From NCBI RefSeq assembly GCF_009765215.1, contig NZ_VLNV01000001.1:1054001-1118000 (forward strand): 64,000 nucleotides of DNA, read 5' to 3'. The DNA comes from Lysobacter prati. GTDB taxonomy: Bacteria > Pseudomonadota > Gammaproteobacteria > Xanthomonadales > Xanthomonadaceae. The stretch's first letter is position 1. Each line of letters opens with the position of its first letter. Below the pieces are notes generated by a model, which was not told the DNA's origin, did no database searches, and saw only the letters and a list, made by a program, of their open reading frames with translations. Below are positions 37,668-46,278 of the stretch, piece by piece. The position numbers and the translations under genes were made by a program.

Positions 37668-39509
37668 TCAAGGCAGCTGCACGCCACCCTCTTCTGCGTG
37701 CAGCGCGCGCAGGCGCTTTCCCAGCAGGTCGCTGTTAGCGGCGATGCCATCGAGCAACGTCCGCTGCGAGGGTGACATCAACTCGCGCGCCCCCTCTTCC
37801 ACGTCCGCACCCAATTGCTTGAGCCGGGTGCGGCGGTGCTCGCTCTCGATCGCCAGCGTCGTGCGCTCCTGTGCTTGCGGTAGCCCGTAGCCTGGACCTT
37901 CGAGCAACTGCGCCGGACGCCCCAGGTAGGCGCCTTCCTGCAGCAGGCGCTGCAAAACCGCCACTTCCGCCGGCCGCGCGTGGGATCCCACATACTTGCG
38001 CTTCATCGCCTCCTGCACCTGCAGGCGCTGGCGGCGCTGCGCCGCCTGTTCCAGCAGCAGCAGCGCCGCACCGCTGCGAAGGTCGGTGCGCTCGATCCAC
38101 GGCCGCCGCTGCGCCGGATCGAGCGCCATCCAGTCCTCGACCTTCGACTGCGGCAAGTCCAGCTGCGCCTGCGCCACCGCGTACAACTGCTGGAAATGCG
38201 GGCGCAGCGATTCGAAGTGATAGCCCAGCCGCAGCGCTTCGGCCGGATCGTCGAACACCGACGCGTCGGCAACGCCGGCCCGCTCCAGTCGGTGCAGCAC
38301 GCCGGTGGGCGTGATGCTGCCGATGTCGGCGGATGCCAGGCGCGGTACGCCGTCGTGCAGCAGCTTGTAGGTTTCCACGGCGCAGTTGTTGCTGACGAAG
38401 TAATAACGGCCGTCGTAGCTCCAGTGCAGCTGCGCGGCGCGCTCCAGCAATCCGGCGATCTCGTCGCGCTGCAGGCGCAGCGGCGTCGAGCGCAGGCCGC
38501 GCAGTTCGACCTTGGTGTATTCGTCGACCACCTGGGTCAGCGGCAGCACGAACAGTCGCGAGGGATAGCGTCCCGTGAGCCCGCGCCAGCTCGACAGCTG
38601 GACGTCGTCGACGAACGCGCGGAACGACAGCACCAGGTGATACTGCAGATCGAGGCGGCAGTCCGGCCCCGGCGCCCGCCCGGGCGCACACACCACCAGG
38701 CGCAGCATGCTGTGGCCCCAGCGGCTCATCACCTGGTCGTTGCTGTCGGCCAGCAGGTAATCGACTTCATACACGCGTCGCGGATCGAGCGCAGCCAGCG
38801 CCTCGTCGCCATCGTCACCGGCGTCGACATAGACGAAGTCGGACGCGCACCGTGTGCTATCGCCCTTCGAACCCAGCCGCCCGGAAAAATAACGATGCAG
38901 CGCCGGACGCCGGCAGGCATAACCCGGATCGAGCAGGAAGTACTCGAGATTGACCGCGACAAACTCCGCCGGCGTCGTCAGCTCGTAACGGTCCGGGCTG
39001 CGATCGACGAAGCGATTCTCGCGTCGCCCCGCCAGCCTCGTGCCCAGCTGCGTCGCGCGGACCTGCCACCCGGCCAGGTCGAGCAGGCGCGGATCGCGCG
39101 ACATCGAGCCGCCAGGCGCGATGCGGTCGTACATGTGCGCCAGTTCGTGCAGCAACGTCGCCTCTGCACGTTGCCGCGCGCCGGAATCGCCGTCGCCAAC
39201 GACGGCCGGCAGCAGCGCGCGATCGAGGAGGATTTCATTACGGCCCGCATGCCCGACGACGCCCGCGTCCAGGGCCTCGCTCCAGCGGACCTCGATCGTC
39301 CGATCCAGTGTCGCCAGCATTGCCGACGGCAGGCGCGACTGCGCCTGCGCCAGCAGCTCCGCGGTGGATGCGATTTCGGTCGGGCTCAAGCCACGCTCGT
39401 CCGCCTGCAGCCGCAGTGCGGCCTGGGCCTGTCCGCCGCAAAGACCCAGTATCAGCAGAGGCCAGGCCGCGAACCGGACCCGCCGGTTGCGGCCGCGGCC
39501 GGTATTCAC
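37668..39509 (-). CDS. Exported HExxH and DUF4105 (Lnb N-terminal-like) domain protein
   Basis: This 613-residue protein has an N-terminal signal peptide (LLILGLCGGQAQA). The first half carries LLHELAHMYD, a zinc-peptidase HExxH motif near residue 120, and TPAEFVAVNLEYF downstream with a possible third ligand. The second half is a DUF4105 domain, the family that includes the periplasmic half of the Lnb lipoprotein N-acyltransferase. Its SRWGHSMLRL and NNCAVETYKLL motifs provide the His and Cys expected for a thiol acyl enzyme. No multi-helix membrane part is seen, so it lacks Lnb's transmembrane half. The gene is coupled to a DUF2388 protein by a 4-base overlap. Two potential active sites in one protein is notable. 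The substrate is unknown. Confidence 0.88.
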   Translation of the reverse strand: MNTGRGRNRRVRFAAWPLLILGLCGGQAQAALRLQADERGLSPTEIASTAELLAQAQSRLPSAMLATLDRTIEVRWSEALDAGVVGHAGRNEILLDRALLPAVVGDGDSGARQRAEATLLHELAHMYDRIAPGGSMSRDPRLLDLAGWQVRATQLGTRLAGRRENRFVDRSPDRYELTTPAEFVAVNLEYFLLDPGYACRRPALHRYFSGRLGSKGDSTRCASDFVYVDAGDDGDEALAALDPRRVYEVDYLLADSNDQVMSRWGHSMLRLVVCAPGRAPGPDCRLDLQYHLVLSFRAFVDDVQLSSWRGLTGRYPSRLFVLPLTQVVDEYTKVELRGLRSTPLRLQRDEIAGLLERAAQLHWSYDGRYYFVSNNCAVETYKLLHDGVPRLASADIGSITPTGVLHRLERAGVADASVFDDPAEALRLGYHFESLRPHFQQLYAVAQAQLDLPQSKVEDWMALDPAQRRPWIERTDLRSGAALLLLEQAAQRRQRLQVQEAMKRKYVGSHARPAEVAVLQRLLQEGAYLGRPAQLLEGPGYGLPQAQERTTLAIESEHRRTRLKQLGADVEEGARELMSPSQRTLLDGIAANSDLLGKRLRALHAEEGGVQLP

Positions 39510-39811
39510 AGCGCCAGGATGGCCTTTGCCAGCTCGATGTCGCTGGCCTGGCGCGCCTGCGGCACGTTCTCGCGCAGGTGACGCAGCGCCGCCTCGAGCT
39601 GGGCGCCACGGATCGCACCGTCGCTGGCGACGAAGCTCGCGGCGTCGTCACGGGCGGCCAGCACCACCTTGTCGTTGCCCGACGAGGAATCCGAACTGGC
39701 GCTGGAGGCGGAGCTGCCGCCCGCGGAGGTGCCGGCAAAGCTGGAGGCAATCGCGGCGGCAGGCGCGGCGCCTAGGAGCGCGATGGAGAGCAGGACGGCG
39801 GGGGATTTCAT
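39506..39811 (-). CDS. Small exported DUF2388 protein
   Basis: This 101-residue protein starts with ATG at 39811 (MKSPAVLLSIALLGAAPAAA signal). A Ser-rich stretch follows, then a C-terminus matching DUF2388 (KVVLAARDDAASFVASDGAIRGAQLEAAL). No enzymatic motif is visible. The family is often encoded next to DUF4105-type genes, as here, where the stop overlaps the larger gene's start. The pair probably acts together in the periplasm. The upstream frame extension to 39904 lacks support. Confidence 0.85.
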   Translation of the reverse strand: MKSPAVLLSIALLGAAPAAAIASSFAGTSAGGSSASSASSDSSSGNDKVVLAARDDAASFVASDGAIRGAQLEAALRHLRENVPQARQASDIELAKAILAL

Positions 39812-39924
39812 CGGGGCTCCGGAGGAGATGTTGGACCGGCAAAGATTACCGGGTGCCGTGCGGTTTGAAGCACGGCCGGCCCCGCCGCGATAACGGAAAT
39901 TCACGAATCACGACGCCATCGCCG

Positions 39925-41310
39925 CTACGGATCGAACAGTTTCCCCGGATTGAGCACGCCGTTCGGGTCCAGCACCCGCCGAATGCCCCGCATCACCTCC
40001 ACTTCCGCCTCACTGCGCGTCCCCAGCAGGTAGGGCTTCTTGACCAGGCCGATGCCGTGCTCGGCGGAGATGCTGCCGCCATGAAGCTCCAGCGATTGCG
40101 CCAGCAGCTTGGTGACCTGTTCGCAATGACCGACGAATTCGCCGTCGTCCATACCTTCTGGCTTGAGCACATTGATGTGCAGGTTGCCGTCGCCGATGTG
40201 GCCGAACCAGACCACGTCGAACTGCGGATACTCGCGTCCGAGCAGGGCCTGGGTCTGCGCCAGGAACGCCGGCATCGCCGAGATCCGCACCGAGACATCG
40301 TTCTTGTACGGGCGCCAGCGCGCCAGGCTCTCGGTGATGCCCTCGCGCAGGCGCCACAGCTGCGCGGCCTGGGCATCGCTCTGGCTGATGACGCCATCGC
40401 TCACCAGCCCTTGCTCCATGCAATGCTCGAACGCAGCCATGGCCGCGGCCTCGAGCTGCTCGTCACCGACTGCGAACTCGGTGACCACGTAGTAGGGATG
40501 CACTTCGTCGAACGGCTTCTGCGCGCCGTGCGCCAGCACGTGGTGCAGCGCGCGGTCGGTGAAGAACTCGAATGCCTCCAGCGCCAGCCGCTCGCGAAAT
40601 GCCGCGAACACCTTCATCAGCGTCTCGAACGAGGGCAGCGCCAGCAGCATGACGTTGGTCGGCGGCGGCGGATCGGTCAGGCGCAGGGTTGCCTCGACGA
40701 CGATGCCGAGCGTGCCTTCCGAACCGATCATCAACTGGCGCAGGTCGTAACCGCTGGAATTCTTGATAAGCCCGCGATTGAGCTCGAGCAGGTCGCCCTT
40801 GCCGGTGACCACCGCCAGGCCGGCGATCCATTCGCGGGTGTTGCCGTAGCGGATCACGCGGATGCCGCCGGCATTGGTGGCGATGTTGCCGCCGATCGAA
40901 CACGAGCCGCGTGCGCCGAAATCCACCGGATAGGCCAGGCCGTGCTCACGGGCCGCGTTGTGCACGGCCTCCAGCGGGATGCCCGCCTGCACGGTCAGGG
41001 TGCGGTCGACCGCATTGAAGTCGAGCACGCGGTTCATACGCTCCAGGCTCAGCACCAGCTCGCCGTTGGCCGCGACCGCGCCACCCGACAGCCCGGTTCG
41101 CCCACCCGACGGCACCACCGCCACGCCCTCCTCGTTGGCCCAGCGCAGGATCATCTGCACTTCCTCGACCGACGACGGCAATGCCACCGCCAGCGGCGCC
41201 GGCGTCCAGCGCCGGGTCCAGTCGCGACCGTAGTGCTCCATGTCGCCCGGGTCGGTACTCAGGCGCAGGCCGGGGGCACGGGTAGTCAGGCGCTTCAGTG
41301 AGTCGGTCAT
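39925..41310 (-). CDS. FAD-linked D-2-hydroxyglutarate dehydrogenase-type oxidase
   Basis: This 461-residue protein starts at MTDSLKRLTT; the frame extends to 41550, but that part is not conserved and crosses the serA start. An N-terminal PCMH-type FAD domain has VVPSGGRTGLSGGAV and GGNIATNAGG. The C-terminal cap contains FGHIGDGNLHINV, whose His residues are the metal ligands in this family, and EHGIGLVKK. It fits D-2-hydroxyglutarate or D-lactate dehydrogenases. Divergence from serA strongly suggests the former, since SerA can reduce 2-oxoglutarate to D-2-hydroxyglutarate, which this enzyme would recycle. There are 151 bases between the starts. Confidence 0.88.
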   Translation of the reverse strand: MTDSLKRLTTRAPGLRLSTDPGDMEHYGRDWTRRWTPAPLAVALPSSVEEVQMILRWANEEGVAVVPSGGRTGLSGGAVAANGELVLSLERMNRVLDFNAVDRTLTVQAGIPLEAVHNAAREHGLAYPVDFGARGSCSIGGNIATNAGGIRVIRYGNTREWIAGLAVVTGKGDLLELNRGLIKNSSGYDLRQLMIGSEGTLGIVVEATLRLTDPPPPTNVMLLALPSFETLMKVFAAFRERLALEAFEFFTDRALHHVLAHGAQKPFDEVHPYYVVTEFAVGDEQLEAAAMAAFEHCMEQGLVSDGVISQSDAQAAQLWRLREGITESLARWRPYKNDVSVRISAMPAFLAQTQALLGREYPQFDVVWFGHIGDGNLHINVLKPEGMDDGEFVGHCEQVTKLLAQSLELHGGSISAEHGIGLVKKPYLLGTRSEAEVEVMRGIRRVLDPNGVLNPGKLFDP

Positions 41311-41461
41311 CAGGGGGCCCGTGGTTGAAAGCCTCCCCTGCCGGGCAGAGGGAGGTGCTCCGTAGCGTGCCAGCAGTGGCATTCCGGCGCCAGTGATGCA
41401 GCGCAGCAAACAGGCCCGATTTCTGACATAGTCAAATGCCCTCGCCGCGACCCGACACACC

Positions 41462-42700
41462 GTGAGCCTGCAGACCTCGTACCCGAAGTCCGACATCCGT
41501 GTGCTGCTGCTGGAAGGGGTCTCCCCGACCGCGGTGGAGAGTTTCCGCAACGCCGGTTACTCGCAGATCCAGACGTACGACAAATCGCTGCCGCCGGAAC
41601 TGCTGCGCCAGGAAATCGCCGCCGCGCACATCATCGGCATCCGCTCGCGCACGCAACTGGACGCCGAAGTGCTCTCGCACGCGCGCCGCCTGATCGCGAT
41701 CGGCTGCTTCTGCATCGGCACCAACCAGGTCGATCTCGACAGCGCCGAACTGGCCGGCATCCCGGTCTTCAACGCGCCCTATTCCAATACCCGCAGCGTC
41801 GCCGAACTGGTCGTGGCCGAGGCGATCATGCTGATGCGCGGCATCCCGCAGAAGAACGCGCAATGCCACCGCGGCGGCTGGTCCAAGTCGGCCGCCGGCA
41901 GCCACGAGGTGCGCGGCAAGACGCTGGGCATCGTCGGTTATGGCCACATCGGCACCCAGGTCGGCGTGATCGCCGAATCTCTGGGCATGCAGGTGATCTT
42001 CCACGACATCGAGACCAAGCTGTCGCTGGGCAACGCCCGCACCGCCGGCGGGCTCGACGATCTGTTGGCGCGCAGCGACATCGTCACCCTGCACGTGCCG
42101 GAGACGGCCGCGACGCAGGGCATGTTCGGCGCCGCGCAGGTGGCACGCATGAAGCCGGGTGCGCACCTGATCAACGCTTCGCGCGGCACCGTGGTCGATA
42201 TCGATGCGCTTGCCGCGGGTCTTGCATCGGGCCAGGTCGGCGGTGCCGCGGTCGACGTATTTCCGGTCGAGCCGCAGGGCAACGCCGACGCGTTCGTATC
42301 GCCGCTGGTCGGCCTCGACAACGTGATCCTGACCCCGCACATCGGCGGCAGCACGCTCGAAGCGCAGGACAACATCGGCCTGGAAGTGGCCGCCAAACTG
42401 ATCCGCTACAGCGACAACGGCTCGACCCTGTCGGCGGTCAATTTCCCGGAAGTGACCCTGCCCGAGCACACCGGCAGCCTGCGCCTGCTGCACATCCACC
42501 GCAACGTGCCGGGTGTGTTGTCGCAGATCAACGACGTGTTCTCGCGCCTGGGCGTCAACATCGACGGCCAGTTCCTGCGCACGCATCCCAAGGTCGGCTA
42601 CGTGGTGATCGACGTCACCGCGACGCAGGCACAGGCGGCTCTGCTACGCGACGAGCTGGCGCGCATTGCGGGAACGCTGCGGGTGCGCATCCTCTACTGA
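41462..42700 (+). CDS. serA: D-3-phosphoglycerate dehydrogenase SerA
   Basis: This 412-residue protein starts with GTG at 41462. The NAD-binding part has GYGHIGTQVG, and the catalytic Arg/Glu/His set is visible as INASRG, DVFPVEP and LTPHIGGSTLEAQ. A C-terminal ACT domain (VPGVLSQINDVFSRLGVNIDGQF) makes it the short, E. coli-like form (410). It makes 3-phosphohydroxypyruvate, the first step of serine synthesis. The ACT domain implies serine feedback. It is divergent from the D-2-hydroxyglutarate dehydrogenase gene, a pairing seen in Pseudomonas that links the two reactions. Confidence 0.95.
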   Translation: MSLQTSYPKSDIRVLLLEGVSPTAVESFRNAGYSQIQTYDKSLPPELLRQEIAAAHIIGIRSRTQLDAEVLSHARRLIAIGCFCIGTNQVDLDSAELAGIPVFNAPYSNTRSVAELVVAEAIMLMRGIPQKNAQCHRGGWSKSAAGSHEVRGKTLGIVGYGHIGTQVGVIAESLGMQVIFHDIETKLSLGNARTAGGLDDLLARSDIVTLHVPETAATQGMFGAAQVARMKPGAHLINASRGTVVDIDALAAGLASGQVGGAAVDVFPVEPQGNADAFVSPLVGLDNVILTPHIGGSTLEAQDNIGLEVAAKLIRYSDNGSTLSAVNFPEVTLPEHTGSLRLLHIHRNVPGVLSQINDVFSRLGVNIDGQFLRTHPKVGYVVIDVTATQAQAALLRDELARIAGTLRVRILY

Positions 42701-42704
42701 CGCC

Positions 42705-42723
42705 GCGCTCCCGCACGGAGCGC
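42705..42723. terminator. Bidirectional hairpin between serA and NUDIX gene
   Basis: A 7-bp stem (GCGCTCC, 42705-42711, complement 42717-42723) with a 5-base loop lies in the 24-base gap between convergent genes. There is no T-run, so strength is doubtful. Confidence 0.45.
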
Positions 42724-42724
42724 T

Positions 42725-43297
42725 TCACCGATTGCGGTCGAGCCACTTGTGCGCCATGCGGCGCATCGACTCGTCGCTGCCCGGATCGGCCAGGATCTCG
42801 TCGATCGCGCGCCACGCCAGGTCATGCGACTCGTCGCTGACGACATAGTCTTCGCTGTCGCGTGCATGCACGACGTAACGCACGTCGTAGTGCCAATGGC
42901 CCGGAACATCGCCGCGTTCGGGGATCCAATGGCGGTCGAGGTCGAACACCTGCGGCTCCACGTCCAGGCCGGTCAACCCGGACTCCTCCTCGGCCTCGCG
43001 TAGGGCGACGCGCGACAGGTCGCGGTCGCCGTCGGCGTGGCCACCAAGCTGCAGCCAGCGCTCCAGCTTGCGATGGTGGGTGAGCAGCACGCGTGTTGCG
43101 CTAAGGTCGACCAGCCACGACGAGGCTGTGAAGTGGCCGATCAGGTGGATGCGATCGAAAACCGTGTCAGCCGACTCCAGGAACTGGCTGAAATCGCCTG
43201 CAGCTTCGGCCTCCTGCGGCCATCGGCTGGCGTAATCGGCCAGTGCCGCGCGCAGCGAATCGATTGAAGTGGTGCTGGCCTGGGGATCGATGTTCAA
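42725..43297 (-). CDS. NUDIX hydrolase
   Basis: This 190-residue protein has a complete NUDIX box in GGHADGDRDLSRVALREAEEESG at about residues 88-110 (GX5EX7REUXEEXG pattern). A roughly 50-residue helical N-terminus precedes the fold. The family hydrolyses nucleoside diphosphates linked to other groups; the substrate cannot be read from sequence. It is preceded by a 188-base spacer without a clear gene. It is convergent to serA, with only 24 bases between. Confidence 0.9.
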   Translation of the reverse strand: MNIDPQASTTSIDSLRAALADYASRWPQEAEAAGDFSQFLESADTVFDRIHLIGHFTASSWLVDLSATRVLLTHHRKLERWLQLGGHADGDRDLSRVALREAEEESGLTGLDVEPQVFDLDRHWIPERGDVPGHWHYDVRYVVHARDSEDYVVSDESHDLAWRAIDEILADPGSDESMRRMAHKWLDRNR

Positions 43298-43485
43298 CGG
43301 TTCTGCCCTGGAAGGAATGGCGCCATTTTAGGCCGGCGCGCGGCTGCTTACGAAAGTTCTGGCAGCGCAAGGGGAGAAAATCGCTGCGCGACGCAAGACC
43401 TTTTCCCACATCAATTGGGACAAGTCTTATTCCATGGTCACGGCACCGTGCGACAGGATTTCGATGAACGGACATCGGATGCCTC

Positions 43486-44505
43486 ATGGAAGAGACGACA
43501 AGGCCACCCTGCGCGTGCAGCGCAGTGCGCGCCCCCCTGCTGCAATTCCGCGGCCAGCAATGGTCCCCTTCCCTCCTGCTGACCCTGCTGGCGCTGGCCG
43601 CCACCAGCGCACAGGCGCAAACGGCGACGGAGACAGAGCCGGTCCGCTTCACCGGCCCGCTGGTCAGTGCCTCGCCGCCCTTGCCCAAGGGCCTGCTGAA
43701 CATCGAGCCGTACCTGATCAACACGCAGACCGTGGCCCGCTACGATTCGCAGGGCCATCGCCACGACGTCGACGGGGTCACCGACAACTGGCAGATTTCG
43801 GTACCGGTCCAGTACGGCGCCACCGATCGCCTGACCCTTGCCGTCACGCTCAATGCCGCCTATGCACCGGGCCGGGACAGGCAATGGGACCTCACCTCCG
43901 GCGACACCCGCCTGTCGGCGTCCTGGCTGCTCGCGCACGGCAATGGTCCGCACCAGCCGAAGCTGACTGTAACGGCGCACCAGAACCTCACCACCGGCCA
44001 GCACGACCGCCTCGAGCAGCGGCGCATCCCCGGTCCAACCGGTAGCGGCGCCGACTCCACCACGCTTGCACTGGATAGCCAGGCGCACTTCCTGCCGCGC
44101 AGCAACCTGCGCGCCCGGGCCGGTCTGGCATGGCGGCTGCCGGGCGCCCACGCCGGCCTGCACGGGCAGAGTGGATACGACACGCACGCCGGGTTCAAGG
44201 GCAGCGCCGAGCTGGGCGACGCTGTCGCGGCCAACCTGGGAGCGGAATACAGCATCAATGGCAACTGGGCCCTGGCCTCGGACCTGGTGTACGAGTACGA
44301 AGCCGATACCCGCGTTCGCGGGCTTGCCGGCAACGACCAGGTTGATGAGACCCTGCCTTCGTCCTGGCGCCTGTCGATCGCGCCCGCGGCGGAGTACCAC
44401 TGGTCCGACAACGTCGGCATGATCTTCGGCGCGCTGGTGTCGCTCGATAGCCGCAACAGCGCGGCGATCGTGTCTCCACAGGTCGCGGTCAACATGGCGT
44501 TCTGA
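43486..44505 (+). CDS. Predicted outer-membrane beta-barrel protein
   Basis: This 339-residue protein has a long N-region and hydrophobic segment ending in ATSAQAQ that can be cleaved by signal peptidase. The rest alternates polar and hydrophobic residues in strands and ends VAVNMAF, with the C-terminal Phe common to outer-membrane barrels. Stretches such as WQISVPVQYGATDRLTLAV and NVGMIFGALVSLDSRN fit the MetA/phenol-degradation-type barrel group. No lipobox is seen. The function is unknown. It stands alone, with no obvious operon partner; the following spacer of 198 bases holds no gene. Confidence 0.75.
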   Translation: MEETTRPPCACSAVRAPLLQFRGQQWSPSLLLTLLALAATSAQAQTATETEPVRFTGPLVSASPPLPKGLLNIEPYLINTQTVARYDSQGHRHDVDGVTDNWQISVPVQYGATDRLTLAVTLNAAYAPGRDRQWDLTSGDTRLSASWLLAHGNGPHQPKLTVTAHQNLTTGQHDRLEQRRIPGPTGSGADSTTLALDSQAHFLPRSNLRARAGLAWRLPGAHAGLHGQSGYDTHAGFKGSAELGDAVAANLGAEYSINGNWALASDLVYEYEADTRVRGLAGNDQVDETLPSSWRLSIAPAAEYHWSDNVGMIFGALVSLDSRNSAAIVSPQVAVNMAF

Positions 44506-44703
44506 TGTCATCCCACCGAATCCGGACGTGGCCGCTCCCCCGCGGACGCAACCGCGCCGGTACCGTTTCGCGTATACCAAAGGGGCGTGACGTTTCACGC
44601 TTGCCGCTTCTTTCCCGCGTGGGTTAAGGTGGCCCGCCCCCCACGGCCCATACGTTTCACTCGCCGCCTGAATGGGTGGCAGATCACATTTCAGGGGAAT
44701 CAG

Positions 44704-46176
44704 ATGTTCAAAAACCTCTTCATCACCAAGCCGGTGGAGCCCGCCGGGCACGTCGATGCCGGTGAGCCCGTCGAAGGCAGCCTGGAAGGCGAGGCGGTCC
44801 TCAAGCGATCGTTGACCGCCACCCAACTGGTGATGCTGGGTATCGGCGCGGTCATCGGCGCCGGCATCTTCGTATTGTCCGGCCACGCCGCCGCCGAGCA
44901 CGCCGGTCCGGCCATCGTCCTGAGCTTCATCATCGCCGGCTTCGCCTGTGCCCTCGCCGGCCTGTGCTACGCCGAGTTCGCCGCGATGATGCCGGTCTCG
45001 GGCAGCGCCTACTCCTACTCCTACGCCACGCTGGGCGAGTTCGTCGCCTGGTTCATCGGCTGGAACCTGGTGCTCGAGTACATGTTCGCCGCGTCGACCG
45101 TCGCGGTCGGCTGGTCGGGCTACCTCAACAGTTTCCTCGAATACTTCCACATGGCCTTGCCGGCCTCGCTGGCAGCGGCCCCGCTCAACGTCGTCAACGG
45201 CAGCATCGTCTACACCGGCGGCCTGATCAATTTGCCGGCGGTGTTCATCGTCGCCGCGCTCAGCGGCCTGTGCTATGTCGGCATCACCCAGTCGGCGATC
45301 GTCAACTCGGTGATCGTGGCCATCAAGGTCGTCGTCATCGTGATGTTCGTGGCCTTCGCGGCCAGCTACGTCAACCCGGACAACTGGCATCCCTTCATCC
45401 CGGATAACGAAGGTCCGGGCAAGTACGGAATGTCGGGCGTCATCCGAGGTGCGGCGGTGGTGTTCTTCGCCTACATCGGCTTCGATGCGGTCTCGACCGC
45501 CGCCGGTGAAGCCAAGAACCCGCAGCGCGACATGCCGATCGGCATCCTCGGTTCGCTGGTCATCTGCACGATCATCTACATCATCGTCGCCCTGGTGCTG
45601 ACCGGCCTGCTGCCATACCACCTGCTGAGCACGCCCAAGCCGGTCGCGACCGCGCTGGAAGCCTACCCGTCGCTGGGCTGGCTGAAGATGATCGTCGAGA
45701 TCGGCGCCATCGCCGGCCTGAGCTCGGTGATCCTGGTGATGCTGATGGGCCAGCCGCGCATCTTCTACTCGATGGCGAAGGACGGCCTGATGCCGCCGAT
45801 CTTTGCCAAGGTGCACCCGAAGTTCCAGACGCCGTACATGGGCACGATCATCGTTGGCGTGTTCGCCTGCCTGCTGGCCGGCTTCCTGCCGATCGGCCTG
45901 CTCGGCGAGCTGGTCTCGATGGGTACGCTGCTCGCCTTCGCCACCGTCTCCATCGGCGTGCTGGTGCTGCGCAAGAGCCGTCCGGACTTGCCGCGTCCGT
46001 TCCGCGTGCCGGCAGCGGCGATCATCTGCCCGCTCGGCGCGGCCGCCTGCCTTTACCTGTTCTGGCAGCCGTTCTCGGAGCATTGGCACCTGATGACCGG
46101 CTGGACCGCGATCGGCATGACGATCTATTTCTTCTACGGTTATCGCAACAGCAAGGTACGCAAGGCTCAGCGCTGA
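44704..46176 (+). CDS. APC-superfamily amino acid permease (first of tandem pair)
   Basis: This 490-residue inner-membrane transporter has about 12 to 13 hydrophobic segments. The APC signature GIGAVIGAGIFVLSGHAA lies in helix 1, with PVSGSAYSYSYATLGE and FFAYIGFDAVSTAAGEAKNP later. These are typical of the cationic amino acid transporter (YhdG-like) group. It uses ATG 44704 with AGGGGAA ribosome-binding site. The next gene at 46279 is a close relative, separated by 102 bases. They are probably a duplication with different substrates. The substrate is not predictable beyond amino acids. Confidence 0.9.
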   Translation: MFKNLFITKPVEPAGHVDAGEPVEGSLEGEAVLKRSLTATQLVMLGIGAVIGAGIFVLSGHAAAEHAGPAIVLSFIIAGFACALAGLCYAEFAAMMPVSGSAYSYSYATLGEFVAWFIGWNLVLEYMFAASTVAVGWSGYLNSFLEYFHMALPASLAAAPLNVVNGSIVYTGGLINLPAVFIVAALSGLCYVGITQSAIVNSVIVAIKVVVIVMFVAFAASYVNPDNWHPFIPDNEGPGKYGMSGVIRGAAVVFFAYIGFDAVSTAAGEAKNPQRDMPIGILGSLVICTIIYIIVALVLTGLLPYHLLSTPKPVATALEAYPSLGWLKMIVEIGAIAGLSSVILVMLMGQPRIFYSMAKDGLMPPIFAKVHPKFQTPYMGTIIVGVFACLLAGFLPIGLLGELVSMGTLLAFATVSIGVLVLRKSRPDLPRPFRVPAAAIICPLGAAACLYLFWQPFSEHWHLMTGWTAIGMTIYFFYGYRNSKVRKAQR

Positions 46177-46278
46177 TCCGCTGACCCCCTCAAGGCCGGC
46201 GGAGACCCCGTCGGCCTTGTTCATTGAGGTTTCGCACTCTTTTCAATTCCGGCTACTTGCCGGTTCGGGAATCGCTCG

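Noticed and set aside
43438-46224. 928-codon minus-strand frame opposite the OM protein and permease
   Set aside because: Arg/His/Asp-rich shadow product; the opposite strand carries clear membrane proteins.
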